From Lysobacteraceae bacterium SCN 69-320 (GTDB taxonomy: Bacteria; Pseudomonadota; Gammaproteobacteria; Xanthomonadales; Rhodanobacteraceae): 64,000 bases of DNA. Shown piece by piece: positions 34,582 to 43,114 of this stretch. The first letter of the stretch is position 1; each line of letters begins with the position of its first letter. The notes below the pieces were generated by a model. That model was not told where the DNA came from, ran no database searches, and saw only the letters and a program-made list of their open reading frames with translations. The stretch lies in the NCBI GenBank assembly GCA_001725155.1, contig MEFP01000008.1, positions 186,001 to 250,000 on the forward strand. Reading direction: 5' to 3'. Both the position numbers and the translations under genes were made by a program.

Positions 34582-36114
34582 ATGAGCAACGCCGCCACCC
34601 ACCGCGAAGTCGCCAATCTGCCGCTGCTGGTGGTCTCCATCATGCTGGCGACGTTGATGCAGGTCATCGACACGACCATCGCCAACGTCGCCCTGCCGGA
34701 CATGCAGGGCGCCCTGTCGGCGACCCAGGACCAGGTGTCCTGGGTGCTGACGTCCTACATCGTCGCCGCGGCGATCGCGACGCCGGCCACGGGCTGGCTC
34801 GCCGCCAAGCTCGGCCGCCGCCATCTGCTCGCGATCGCGATCAGCGGCTTCACCGTGGCCTCGCTGCTCTGCGCGGTCGCGACCGACATCGGCCAGATGG
34901 TCGCGTTCCGCGTGCTGCAGGGCCTGTTCGGCGCCGCGCTCGTGCCGATCTCCCAGTCGACCATGCTCGACGTGTTCCCGCGCGAGAAGCACGGCGCGGC
35001 CATGGCCATGTGGGGCATGGGCGTCATGGTCGGTCCGATTCTCGGCCCGCCGCTGGGCGGCTGGCTGACCGACCATTACAGCTGGCACTGGGTGTTCCTG
35101 ATCAACCTGCCGATCGGCGCCGCGGCGCTGTTCGGCGTGCTGGCCAGCGTGCCGGCCGACGAGGCGCACGACTACCGTTTCGACTGGCGCGGCTTTCTTC
35201 TGCTGGCCGCCGGCGTCGGCGGGCTGCAGCTCATGCTCGACCGCGGCGAACAGAAGGACTGGTTCGACGCGCTGGAAATCCAGATCGAGGCAGCCATCGC
35301 CTTCCTCGGCTTCTATCTGTACTGGGTGCACTGGCGCAACGCGGAACGGCCGTTCCTCGACCTCGGCCTGCTGCGCGACCGCAGTTTCCTGTCGGGCAAC
35401 CTCTTCATCTTCGTGATCGGCGTCGTGCTGTTCGCGACGATGGCGCTGCTGCCGCCGTATCTGCAAAGCCTCATGGGCTATCCGGTCGTCACGACCGGCC
35501 TGCTGATGGCGCCGCGCGGCGTCGGCACCCTGATCGCGATGCTCGTCGTCGGACGCCTGCTCGCCCGCGGCGCCGATGCGCGCCTGCTGATCCTCGTCGG
35601 CCTGCTGCTGACCGTCGTATCGTTGTGGCAAATGGCACATTTCAGCGCCGACATGCCGTCGGGTCCGGTGATATGGGCCGGCGTGATCCAGGGGCTGGGC
35701 CTGGGCCTGGTGTTCGTGCCGGTCTCGACGATGGCCTATGCGACCCTGCCGATGCCGCGCCGCACCGAGGCGGCCGGCATGTTCAGCCTGACCCGCAACC
35801 TGGGTTCGAGCATCGGCATCTCGCTGGTGATGACCCTGCTGTCGCGCGGCACGCAGATCAATCATGCCGAGCTCGCCGAGCGCATCACAGCGTACGGCCA
35901 TACGCCGCTGCCGGCCGGCATCGACATCCACAGCGCGACCGGCCTGGCGGCACTGAACGGCGAAGTTTCCCGTCAGGCTGCCGCAATTGCCTTCCTCAAT
36001 GACTTCTGGCTGATGATGATTCTGACCTTAGCTGCGATACCGTTGCTGCTGATGTTCCGGCGGCCGAATCGCAATGCCGCCCCTGTGCCGGCGGCCGCCG
36101 CGGTGGATCACTGA
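34582..36114 (+). CDS. emrB: EmrB-type DHA2 multidrug efflux MFS transporter
   Basis: A 510-residue proton-driven exporter with about 14 hydrophobic helices. MQVIDTTIANVALPDMQGAL near residue 20 is the DHA2 motif (D1) and VSWVLTSYIVAAAIATPATG follows. GWLAAKLGRRHLLAIAI is MFS motif A, and MGVMVGPILGPPLGGWLTD is motif C of drug antiporters. It starts 22 bp after emrA. With EmrA it should expel hydrophobic weak acids, phenolics or similar compounds across both membranes. A second pump (RND type) starts 139 bp downstream on the same strand. Confidence 0.94.
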   Translation: MSNAATHREVANLPLLVVSIMLATLMQVIDTTIANVALPDMQGALSATQDQVSWVLTSYIVAAAIATPATGWLAAKLGRRHLLAIAISGFTVASLLCAVATDIGQMVAFRVLQGLFGAALVPISQSTMLDVFPREKHGAAMAMWGMGVMVGPILGPPLGGWLTDHYSWHWVFLINLPIGAAALFGVLASVPADEAHDYRFDWRGFLLLAAGVGGLQLMLDRGEQKDWFDALEIQIEAAIAFLGFYLYWVHWRNAERPFLDLGLLRDRSFLSGNLFIFVIGVVLFATMALLPPYLQSLMGYPVVTTGLLMAPRGVGTLIAMLVVGRLLARGADARLLILVGLLLTVVSLWQMAHFSADMPSGPVIWAGVIQGLGLGLVFVPVSTMAYATLPMPRRTEAAGMFSLTRNLGSSIGISLVMTLLSRGTQINHAELAERITAYGHTPLPAGIDIHSATGLAALNGEVSRQAAAIAFLNDFWLMMILTLAAIPLLLMFRRPNRNAAPVPAAAAVDH

Positions 36115-36253
36115 TTCACTCGTACGCCACGTCGTCGGCGTAGGATGGCCGCCGCAAGGCGGCGTCCGACCCTGTATCTCGATGCCGCGGCGCCCTGCGC
36201 CCGCGGCTACCGCCGACCGCGCCTGTCGCGGCCGGCGGCCAAGGAAGCCGAAG

Positions 36254-37324
36254 ATGTTCAAGCGTTGCCTGCCATTGCCGTTCCTCGCCGCCTGCGTCCT
36301 GCTGTCGGCGTGCAAGCGCGAGGATCCGTCCCAGGTGCCCAGTCCGACGGCGCCGGTCAAGGTCACCGCGCAGGCCGTCGAGAGCAAATCCTGGTCGGAC
36401 GTGATCGAGGCGCTGGGCACGGCCCAGGCGAACGAGTCGATCACGCTGACGGCCAAGATCACCGAAACCGTGCGCCGGGTGAATTTCACCGACGGCCAGG
36501 CGGTCGCCGCCGGCGATGTGCTCGTGGAGCTGACTTCCAGCCAGCAGGCCGCGCAGCTCAAGGACGCCCAGGCCATGGCGCGCGACGCCGACCGGCAGTA
36601 TCAGCGCCAGCAGGACCTCGTGAAGCAGGGCACCGTGTCCAAGGCGCTGTTCGACACGGCCACGGCCAATCGCGATTCCAACAGCGCCAAGGTCGACGCG
36701 ATCCGGGCGCAGCTGTCCGACCGCGTCATCACCGCGCCGTTCGGCGGCGTGCTTGGCCTGCGCCGCGTGAGCCCGGGCACCCTGGTCACGCCGGGCACCG
36801 AGATCACGACTCTGGACGACATCGACACGATCAAGCTGGATTTCTCGGTACCCGAAACCCTGCTCGGCGTAGTCGCGGTCGGCCAGGACGTGCAGGCGAC
36901 GACGGCCGCCTGGCCCGAGCGCCACTGGCAGGGCCGCGTGACCTCGATCGACTCGCGCGTCGACACGGCCTCGCGCTCGGTGCTCGTGCGCGCGCAGATC
37001 GACAATCGCGAGCGCGTGCTGCGTCCGGGCATGCTGCTGTCGGTGCAGGTGTTCCGCGCGCCGCGCCAGGCGCTGGTGCTGCCGGAGATCGCGCTCGTGC
37101 AGGTCGGCACCGATTCGTTCGTGTTCCGCATCCGTCCGGACAGCACGGTCGAGCAGGTGCGCATCGTGCCCGGCGCGCGGCGCCGTGGCGAGATCGAGGT
37201 GCGCGAGGGCCTGCAGGCCGGCGACCGCGTCGTCGTCGACGGCACGGTCAAGCTGCGCGGCGGCGCCAAGGTCGCCGTCGAGGAAACTGTCGCGGCCAGC
37301 GCGGCGCCGGCCGCGGCGAACTGA
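36254..37324 (+). CDS. RND efflux periplasmic adaptor (MexH-like lipoprotein)
   Basis: A 356-residue membrane fusion protein. MFKRCLPLPFLAACVLLSAC ends in a lipobox, so the mature protein starts at Cys20 and is anchored by lipid. The N-terminal barrel and lipoyl halves are seen in VTAQAVESKSWSDVIEALGT, GQAVAAGDVLVELTS and DRVITAPFGGVLGLRRVSPG. Only a short coiled coil (about residues 95-145) separates them, as in the MexH/VexE subgroup. DTIKLDFSVPETLLG and GRVTSIDSRVDTASRSVLVR are conserved barrel strands. The RND pump follows after 9 bp. Drug or metabolite export is inferred. Confidence 0.92.
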   Translation: MFKRCLPLPFLAACVLLSACKREDPSQVPSPTAPVKVTAQAVESKSWSDVIEALGTAQANESITLTAKITETVRRVNFTDGQAVAAGDVLVELTSSQQAAQLKDAQAMARDADRQYQRQQDLVKQGTVSKALFDTATANRDSNSAKVDAIRAQLSDRVITAPFGGVLGLRRVSPGTLVTPGTEITTLDDIDTIKLDFSVPETLLGVVAVGQDVQATTAAWPERHWQGRVTSIDSRVDTASRSVLVRAQIDNRERVLRPGMLLSVQVFRAPRQALVLPEIALVQVGTDSFVFRIRPDSTVEQVRIVPGARRRGEIEVREGLQAGDRVVVDGTVKLRGGAKVAVEETVAASAAPAAAN

Positions 37325-37333
37325 GGAGTCGCC

Positions 37334-40300
37334 ATGCTGCTGTCGGACGTCTCGGTCAAGCGACCCGTCTTCGCGACCGTCCTTTCGCTGATCCTGCTCG
37401 TGCTCGGCCTGATCGCGTTCACGCGGCTGCCGCTGCGCGAGCTGCCGAACATCGACCCGCCGATCGTCTCGATCGACACGACATATACCGGCGCCTCGGC
37501 CTCGGTCGTCGAGACGCGCGTGACCCAGGTGCTCGAGGATGCCGTCGCCGGCATCGAAGGCGTGGAGAGCGTGCAGTCTTCCAGCCGCAACGGCCGCTCC
37601 AGCATCACGATGGAGTTCACCCTGAGCCGCGACATCGAAGGCGCGGCCAACGACGTGCGCGACGCGGTCGCGCGCGCATCCGACCGGCTGCCTGAAGAGA
37701 TCGACCCGCCGCAGGTGGCCAAGGTCGAAGGCGACGCCGACGTGATCATCTGGCTCAACCTGAGCTCGACCACGCTCGACCAGCTCGCGCTGACCGACTA
37801 CGCCGACCGCTACATCGTCGACCGCCTGTCCTCGATCGACGGCGTGGCCCAGGTCAATCTCGCCGGCGGCCAGCGCTATGCCATGCGCATCTGGCTCGAC
37901 CGCAAGGCGCTGGCCGCGCGCAACCTCACGGCCAACGACGTCGAGACCGCGCTGCGCCGCGAGAACGTCGAGCTGCCGGCCGGCCGCATCGAGTCGGATA
38001 CGCGCGACTTCACCCTGCGCGTGTCGCGCGACTACCGCTCGCCCGAGGACTTCGCCGCGCTGGCCATCGCCAAGTCCGGGGACGGCCACGTCACGCGCCT
38101 GGCCGAAGTGGCCAAGGTCGAGCGCGGCGCCGAGGAGCGCCGCGCGTATTTCCGCGGCAACGGCAAGCCCATGGTCGGTCTGGGCATCGTCAAGACCTCC
38201 ACCGCGAACAGCCTCGACGTCGCCGCGCGGGCCAAGGCCGAGATGGAGCGCATCCAGCAGTCGCTGCCCGACGGCATGACCATCGGCGTCAGCTACGACT
38301 CGACCATCTTCATCGACGCGGCCGTGCATCAGGTCTACAAGACCCTGGCCGAAGCCGTGCTGCTCGTGCTCGTCGTGATCTTCCTGTTCCTCGGCAGCGT
38401 GCGTGCGGCGCTGATTCCGGCCGTGACCGTGCCGGTCTGCGTGATCGCCGCGTTCCTCGGCCTGTACGCATTCGGCTTCTCGATCAACCTGCTGACCCTG
38501 CTCGCGCTGGTGCTGTCGATCGGCCTCGTCGTCGACGACGCGATCGTCGTGCTGGAGAACTGCCAGCGCCGCGTCGATCTCGGCGAGCCGCCGCTGGTCG
38601 CCGCCTATCGCGGCTCGCGCCAGGTCGCCTTCGCGGTCATCGCGACGACGGCCGTGCTGATCGCGGTGTTCCTGCCGATCGCGTTCATGGAAGGCAACAA
38701 CGGCCGCCTGTTCCGCGAACTCGCCGTTGCGGTCGCCGGCGCGGTCGCGATTTCCGCATTCGTCGCGCTGACCCTGACGCCGATGATGTGCTCGCGCCTG
38801 TTGCGCGCGCACAGGCACGAGAAGGGGTTCGTCGCCTGGACCGAGCGTCAGCTCGGACGTCTCGGCACGGGTTATCGCCGGGCGCTGGACAAGAGCGTCG
38901 GCCGGCCGGTGCTGATCGGCGCGGTGCTCGCCGCGGCGCTCGCCGCGATCGGCGCGCTGTTCGTCAGCGTGCCCAAGGAGCTTGCGCCGCCCGAAGACCG
39001 CGGCGTGTTCTTCGCCCAGGTCATAGGCCCGGAAGGTGCCGGCTACGACTACACGGTCGGACAGATCCAGGAAGTCGAGAAGCGCCTGCTGAGCCTCAGC
39101 GGCGACGGCAGTCCGATCTATCGCATCAATGCGCGCGTGCCCGGCGGCTGGGGGCGCAGCGAGGAAATGCATACGGGCCAGGCCGTCGTGCTGCTCAAGC
39201 CCTGGGATCAGCGCAGCAAGACCACGGCGCAGGTCGTCGACGAGACGCGCGCGCTGCTCGCCGACGTGACCGGCGTACGCGCGATTCCGCAGGTGCGCCA
39301 GGGCCTCGTGCGTTCCGGCGGCCAGCCGCTGCAGCTCGTGCTCGGCGGGCCGAGCTACGAAGAGCTGGTCGAATGGCGCGACCGCATGCTCAAGCGCATG
39401 GAAGCCAATCCGAAGCTGTTCGCGGCCGATTCCGACTACAAGGAAACCCGCCCGCAGCTGCGCGTCAGCATCGACCGCTCGCGCGCGGCCGACATCGGCG
39501 TGTCGGTCGACGACATCGGCCGTACCCTGGAAACGATGATGGGCTCGCGCCGCGTGACGACCTTCGTCGACGGCGGCGAGGAATATGACGTGATCCTGCA
39601 GGCCCAGGACAGCGACCGGCGCAGTCCGACCGACCTGACCAACCTCTACGTGCGCTCGCGCAGCGGCCAGCTGATTCCGCTGGCCAATCTCGTGACCTTG
39701 AGCGAACTGGCCGAGCCCGGCACCCTGAACCGCTTCAACCGCCTGCGCGCGATCACCCTGTCGGCCGGTCTCGCACCGGGCTATACGCTCGGCGAGGCGC
39801 TGGACTGGATACGCCGCACCGCGGCCGAAGAGCTGCCGCAGACCGCGCAGCTCGACTACAAGGGCGAATCGCGCGAGTTCCAGAAGGCCGGCGGCGCCGT
39901 CGCGTTCACGTTCGCGATGGCGCTGCTGATCGTGTTCCTCGTGCTCGCGGCGCAGTTCGAAAGCTTCGTGCATCCGCTCGTCATCATGCTGACCGTGCCG
40001 CTCGCGGTGCTCGGTGCGCTGCTCGGATTGTGGCTCTGGGGTTCGAGCCTGAACCTGTTCAGCCAGATCGGCATCGTCATGCTGGTCGGCCTCGCCGCGA
40101 AAAACGGCATCCTGATCGTCGAGTTCGCCAATCAGCTGCGTGATCAGGGCCGCGGCATCCGCGACGCGATTCTCGACGCCTCGGCCGTGCGCCTGCGCCC
40201 GATCCTGATGACCTCGATCGCGACGATCACCGGCGCCGTGCCGCTGGTGCTGGCCAGCGGCGCGGGCGCGGCCAGCCGCGTGACGATCGGCGTCGTCGTC

Positions 40301-40450
40301 GTGTTCGGCGTGACCCTGTCGACCCTGCTGTCGCTGTTCGTCGTGCCGGCGTTCTATCTGCTGCTCGCCCGCTTCACGCATTCGCCCGAGGCCGTCGCGC
40401 GCGAACTCGAAGCGCAGGCGCAGCGCCATCCGGACGCGGAAACCGCCTGA
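37334..40450 (+). CDS. RND (HAE-1) efflux pump inner-membrane subunit
   Basis: A 1038-residue proton-driven pump. SDVSVKRPVFATVLSLILLV is the first helix. The two duplicated halves each have a helix followed by a large periplasmic domain, then a helix bundle. LTLLALVLSIGLVVDDAIVV and the following EN (helix 4, with the proton-relay Asp pair) and the second-half SQIGIVMLVGLAAKNGILIV (helix 10, Lys) are the hallmark motifs. FLFLGSVRAALIPAVTVPVC marks helices 3-4. Length and motifs fit MexI/VexF-like HAE-1 members. No outer-membrane factor gene is next to it, so a shared TolC/OprM homolog must serve. Confidence 0.95.
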   Translation: MLLSDVSVKRPVFATVLSLILLVLGLIAFTRLPLRELPNIDPPIVSIDTTYTGASASVVETRVTQVLEDAVAGIEGVESVQSSSRNGRSSITMEFTLSRDIEGAANDVRDAVARASDRLPEEIDPPQVAKVEGDADVIIWLNLSSTTLDQLALTDYADRYIVDRLSSIDGVAQVNLAGGQRYAMRIWLDRKALAARNLTANDVETALRRENVELPAGRIESDTRDFTLRVSRDYRSPEDFAALAIAKSGDGHVTRLAEVAKVERGAEERRAYFRGNGKPMVGLGIVKTSTANSLDVAARAKAEMERIQQSLPDGMTIGVSYDSTIFIDAAVHQVYKTLAEAVLLVLVVIFLFLGSVRAALIPAVTVPVCVIAAFLGLYAFGFSINLLTLLALVLSIGLVVDDAIVVLENCQRRVDLGEPPLVAAYRGSRQVAFAVIATTAVLIAVFLPIAFMEGNNGRLFRELAVAVAGAVAISAFVALTLTPMMCSRLLRAHRHEKGFVAWTERQLGRLGTGYRRALDKSVGRPVLIGAVLAAALAAIGALFVSVPKELAPPEDRGVFFAQVIGPEGAGYDYTVGQIQEVEKRLLSLSGDGSPIYRINARVPGGWGRSEEMHTGQAVVLLKPWDQRSKTTAQVVDETRALLADVTGVRAIPQVRQGLVRSGGQPLQLVLGGPSYEELVEWRDRMLKRMEANPKLFAADSDYKETRPQLRVSIDRSRAADIGVSVDDIGRTLETMMGSRRVTTFVDGGEEYDVILQAQDSDRRSPTDLTNLYVRSRSGQLIPLANLVTLSELAEPGTLNRFNRLRAITLSAGLAPGYTLGEALDWIRRTAAEELPQTAQLDYKGESREFQKAGGAVAFTFAMALLIVFLVLAAQFESFVHPLVIMLTVPLAVLGALLGLWLWGSSLNLFSQIGIVMLVGLAAKNGILIVEFANQLRDQGRGIRDAILDASAVRLRPILMTSIATITGAVPLVLASGAGAASRVTIGVVVVFGVTLSTLLSLFVVPAFYLLLARFTHSPEAVARELEAQAQRHPDAETA

Positions 40451-40610
40451 GGCGCCGCGCGCGGTATCCTCTGCGCCGATGCCGGTCCTGAGCCGGCGCC
40501 GGACCGGCGTCCGGCCGGTACCCGCTGCGCGGCCGCCTGACGCCGCGGCCCCTTCTCCAGCCGACGACCGCCTGTTGCGCTCGTCGGCCCCGAATCCATC
40601 TGGACACTGC

Positions 40611-41627
40611 ATGCGTTCCGACGACGACAAGCCGCGTGGCGGCGACCGCGACAATCCCTGGCGCAATGCGCGCCCGCGCACCGACGGGCCGCGGCCCGAC
40701 AAGCGCGAGCGCGAGCGGCGCAAGGCTGCCGCCGAAATGGCCCAGCCGCGTTCCGGCGCAGCCGCCGACCCGCGCGGCGCCGCGAGACCCGAGCGGCGCG
40801 ACTACCGCGGTGCCGGCGAGACCGCGCCGCGCCGCCCTGCCGGCACTGTCGAAGGCGCCGCGCCGCGGCCCGAGCTGCAGCAGCGCCAGGAAGAGCTGCG
40901 CCTGTTCGGCATCAACGCCTGCCTCGCCGCGTTCGCGCGCCGGCCGCAGGATCTGCGCAAGGCCTATCTCACCGAGGAACGCATTCCGCAGTTCCGCCAG
41001 TTGCTGGCCTGGTGCGTGCAGCAGCGGCTGGGCTATCGCGTCGTCGAGAACGCCGACCTGGCCAAGCTCACGGCCAGCCAGCATCACGAAGGCATCTGCC
41101 TGGAGATGCGGCGCGAGCCGCCGCTGGGTCTGGCCGAGCTGCTGGCCCGGCTGCCGCCGGCCCCGTCCCCGGCCGTGCTCGTGCTCCTCGACGGCGTCGG
41201 CAATCCGCACAACTTCGGCGCGCTGCTGCGCAGCGCGGCCAACTTCGGCGTGGGCGGCGTCGTGCTGCCGCCGGATTCGGGCCTGACCCTGTCGGGTGCC
41301 GCCTGCCGCGTCGCCGAAGGCGGCGCCGAAGCCGTCGCCCTGGCGCGGCCGCAGTCCGGCGAAGACCTGCTCGCGCAATTGCGTGCGGCCGGCTTCGTGG
41401 TCGCGGCTACCGTCCCCCGCGACGGCGTGTCGCTGTTCGCCGAGGCGTTGCCGGCGCGCGTGGCCTACGTGTTCGGCGCCGAAGGCGAGGGCATCAGCGC
41501 CGCACTGATCGCCGCGGCCGACCGGCGCCTGACGATTCCGGGCAGCGGCGCGGTCGAAAGCCTGAACATCGCGGCCAGCGCGGCCGTGCTGTTCGCCGAG
41601 CACTACCGCCAGCATCGCGCGTCATGA
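40611..41627 (+). CDS. SpoU/TrmH family RNA 2'-O-methyltransferase
   Basis: A 338-residue SAM-dependent methyltransferase. Residues 1-85 are a basic, Arg/Asp/Pro-rich, disordered RNA-binding-like extension. Residues about 95-165 form the substrate-binding domain (RLFGINACLAAFARRPQDLR; ASQHHEGICLEMR). The knotted SPOUT domain has motif 1 (LLDGVGNPHNFGALLRSAAN), motif 2 (AYVFGAEGEGISAALI) and motif 3 (IPGSGAVESLNIAASAAVLF). Asn and Arg in motif 1 bind the substrate ribose. It modifies a 2'-OH in tRNA or rRNA; the exact site cannot be told. Its stop overlaps the VOC gene start. Confidence 0.92.
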   Translation: MRSDDDKPRGGDRDNPWRNARPRTDGPRPDKRERERRKAAAEMAQPRSGAAADPRGAARPERRDYRGAGETAPRRPAGTVEGAAPRPELQQRQEELRLFGINACLAAFARRPQDLRKAYLTEERIPQFRQLLAWCVQQRLGYRVVENADLAKLTASQHHEGICLEMRREPPLGLAELLARLPPAPSPAVLVLLDGVGNPHNFGALLRSAANFGVGGVVLPPDSGLTLSGAACRVAEGGAEAVALARPQSGEDLLAQLRAAGFVVAATVPRDGVSLFAEALPARVAYVFGAEGEGISAALIAAADRRLTIPGSGAVESLNIAASAAVLFAEHYRQHRAS

Positions 41628-42010
41628 GCGCGCGCCTGAGTCTCGTCGCGCTGCTCGTGCGCGACTACGACGAAGCGATCGCGTTCTTCACCGGCGCGCT
41701 GCGCTTCACGCTGATCGAGGACACGGACCGCGGCGGCGGCAAGCGCTGGGTCGTCGTCGCGCCGCCGGGCGGCGGCAGCGGCCTGCTGCTGGCGCGCGCC
41801 GTCGGCGCCGAGCAGCTGGCGCAGATCGGCAACCAGGCCGGCGGACGCGTGTTCCTGTTTCTCGACACCGACGATTTCGACGCCCAGTTCGCCCACATGC
41901 AGTCGCGCGGCGTCGAATTCGTCGAGGCGCCGCGCAACGAGGACTACGGCAAGGTCGTCGTATTCCGCGATCTGTGCGGCAACAAATGGGACTTGTTGCA
42001 GCGCAACTAG
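41624..42010 (+). CDS. VOC superfamily (glyoxalase/bleomycin-resistance-like) protein
   Basis: A 128-residue protein with two beta-alpha-beta-beta-beta units: LSLVALLVRDYDEAIAFFTG with LRFTLIEDTD, then RVFLFLDTDDFDAQFAHMQS and the closing YGKVVVFRDLCGNKWDLLQ. The usual metal-binding His of the first strand is replaced by Leu/Ala, and the last strand has Asp-Leu-Cys-Gly-Asn-Lys-Trp with Asp in place of the expected Glu-Asp, so enzyme activity and substrate are uncertain. It overlaps the methyltransferase gene by four bases (ATGA). Confidence 0.85.
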   Translation: MSARLSLVALLVRDYDEAIAFFTGALRFTLIEDTDRGGGKRWVVVAPPGGGSGLLLARAVGAEQLAQIGNQAGGRVFLFLDTDDFDAQFAHMQSRGVEFVEAPRNEDYGKVVVFRDLCGNKWDLLQRN

Positions 42011-42069
42011 CGCGCTGCACTCAGTTCGATTGCCGCGACGGACCGATTTTCAGCCGCCTTCGGCTGGTG

Positions 42070-43035
42070 TCAGTTTTCCTTGTCGCGCGCAGGCACATGA
42101 ATCGGCTGCGACGCGAACGAGCCGGCCGGAAAACGCAAGGTCTCGAATTTCTCGTCGGGCAGCAGCGAGGCCATCGAGAAACTCAGGACGCACGAAGTCT
42201 TGCGCCGCCGTTCCGCAGCGATGCCGGTCAGTTTCTCCAGTTCGCGGCCCTGCGGCTTCGCGGTCGCATAGATGTAGCGGCCGTCGATGCTGACACGATC
42301 GGCGCCGCGGTCGATCTCGTCGACGATCAGCAGCTTGGGGTTGGCCGGCGGCAGGCAGTTGCCGACATTCTGCACATGGATGCGCGGGAACAGTTCGTCG
42401 CCGGCACGCTCGACGAGCTTCGCGGTACGGCGCGCATCCGCCATCGGCGCGACGATGCGCAGCTCGATCAGGTAGAAGTCGCGGTAGGCGATCAGGGTGT
42501 GGAACACGGCGCGTCCGGCGCCGGTGCCGCCGGAGCACAGCCGCTGCCAGGCCGGCAGCAGGCGCCCGTCGTCGAGCTCGATGCGGCGGCGCTTCCACGG
42601 GTTCAGCTGCGCGATGGGCATGGCGTGGCCGGTGTTCAGGCCCAGGCAGGTGCCGTTGTGTTCCGCGCCGATCACCAGCGCCTCGTCCGCAGCCACGTTG
42701 CCGAGCGGCCAGACGCGGATCTCGAAGTCGGTATCGAAATCGCCGTCGTGGCGATAGACGATGACGACGCCGTTTTCCGGCTCCGGATCGCGCGCGCTGC
42801 GCTGCAGCTCGAACTTGCCGGCGCGCTGCGGAAACAGCACGCGCGATTCGCGCACGAGCTGCGCCCGGGCGGCGCGCTCGTCGGCTTCGCTGCGTTCGCG
42901 CGCCGCCTGCATCACCGCGTCGGCGGCGGCTGCGGCATCCTGCGGTTCGTCTCTGCCGTCGGCAGAGGCGGTCGCCGCGGCGGCCAGTGCGGCGAGCAGG
43001 CTGCCGGCGGCGATCGGAATCCAGGGACGGAACAT
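42070..43035 (-). CDS. Exported protein of unknown function, paralog of the next gene
   Basis: A 321-residue protein not recognised as a known family. It has a signal peptide (about residues 1-25, ending ASA-D) and then an Ala/Glu-rich helical stretch. The core contains VLFPQRAGKFELQRS, VVIVYRHDGDFDTDFEIRVW and PLGNVAADEAL, each with a counterpart in the neighbouring gene. The closing DEKFETLRFPAGSFA matches EQFETLEFPAGVW of the neighbour. Two Cys near NCLPP and KTSCVL also match. It is probably periplasmic. The genes are tandem, 79 bp apart, on the same strand and arose by duplication. Confidence 0.7.
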   Translation of the reverse strand: MFRPWIPIAAGSLLAALAAAATASADGRDEPQDAAAAADAVMQAARERSEADERAARAQLVRESRVLFPQRAGKFELQRSARDPEPENGVVIVYRHDGDFDTDFEIRVWPLGNVAADEALVIGAEHNGTCLGLNTGHAMPIAQLNPWKRRRIELDDGRLLPAWQRLCSGGTGAGRAVFHTLIAYRDFYLIELRIVAPMADARRTAKLVERAGDELFPRIHVQNVGNCLPPANPKLLIVDEIDRGADRVSIDGRYIYATAKPQGRELEKLTGIAAERRRKTSCVLSFSMASLLPDEKFETLRFPAGSFASQPIHVPARDKEN

Positions 43036-43114
43036 CGGCGCGCATCCGCAGGCAGTGACGATGCCCGCGTTGTAGCGGTTTGCGCGGCGGCCGCCAAGCG
43101 CTGCCGGCGGTGGT

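Noticed and set aside
36123-36142. TACGCC-8-GGCGTA inverted repeat as an operator for the RND pump
   Set aside because: Six-bp arms of GC-rich sequence are expected by chance here, and no regulator gene is adjacent apart from MarR, whose likely sites differ.
36116-40723. Very long antisense open frame opposite the RND pump (about 1500 codons), and similar long frames at 3994-6558 (+), 22078-24753 (-) and 51598-54612 (-)
   Set aside because: They lie opposite well-supported genes, are rich in Arg, Asp, His and Gln repeats, and reflect codon bias in GC-rich DNA.
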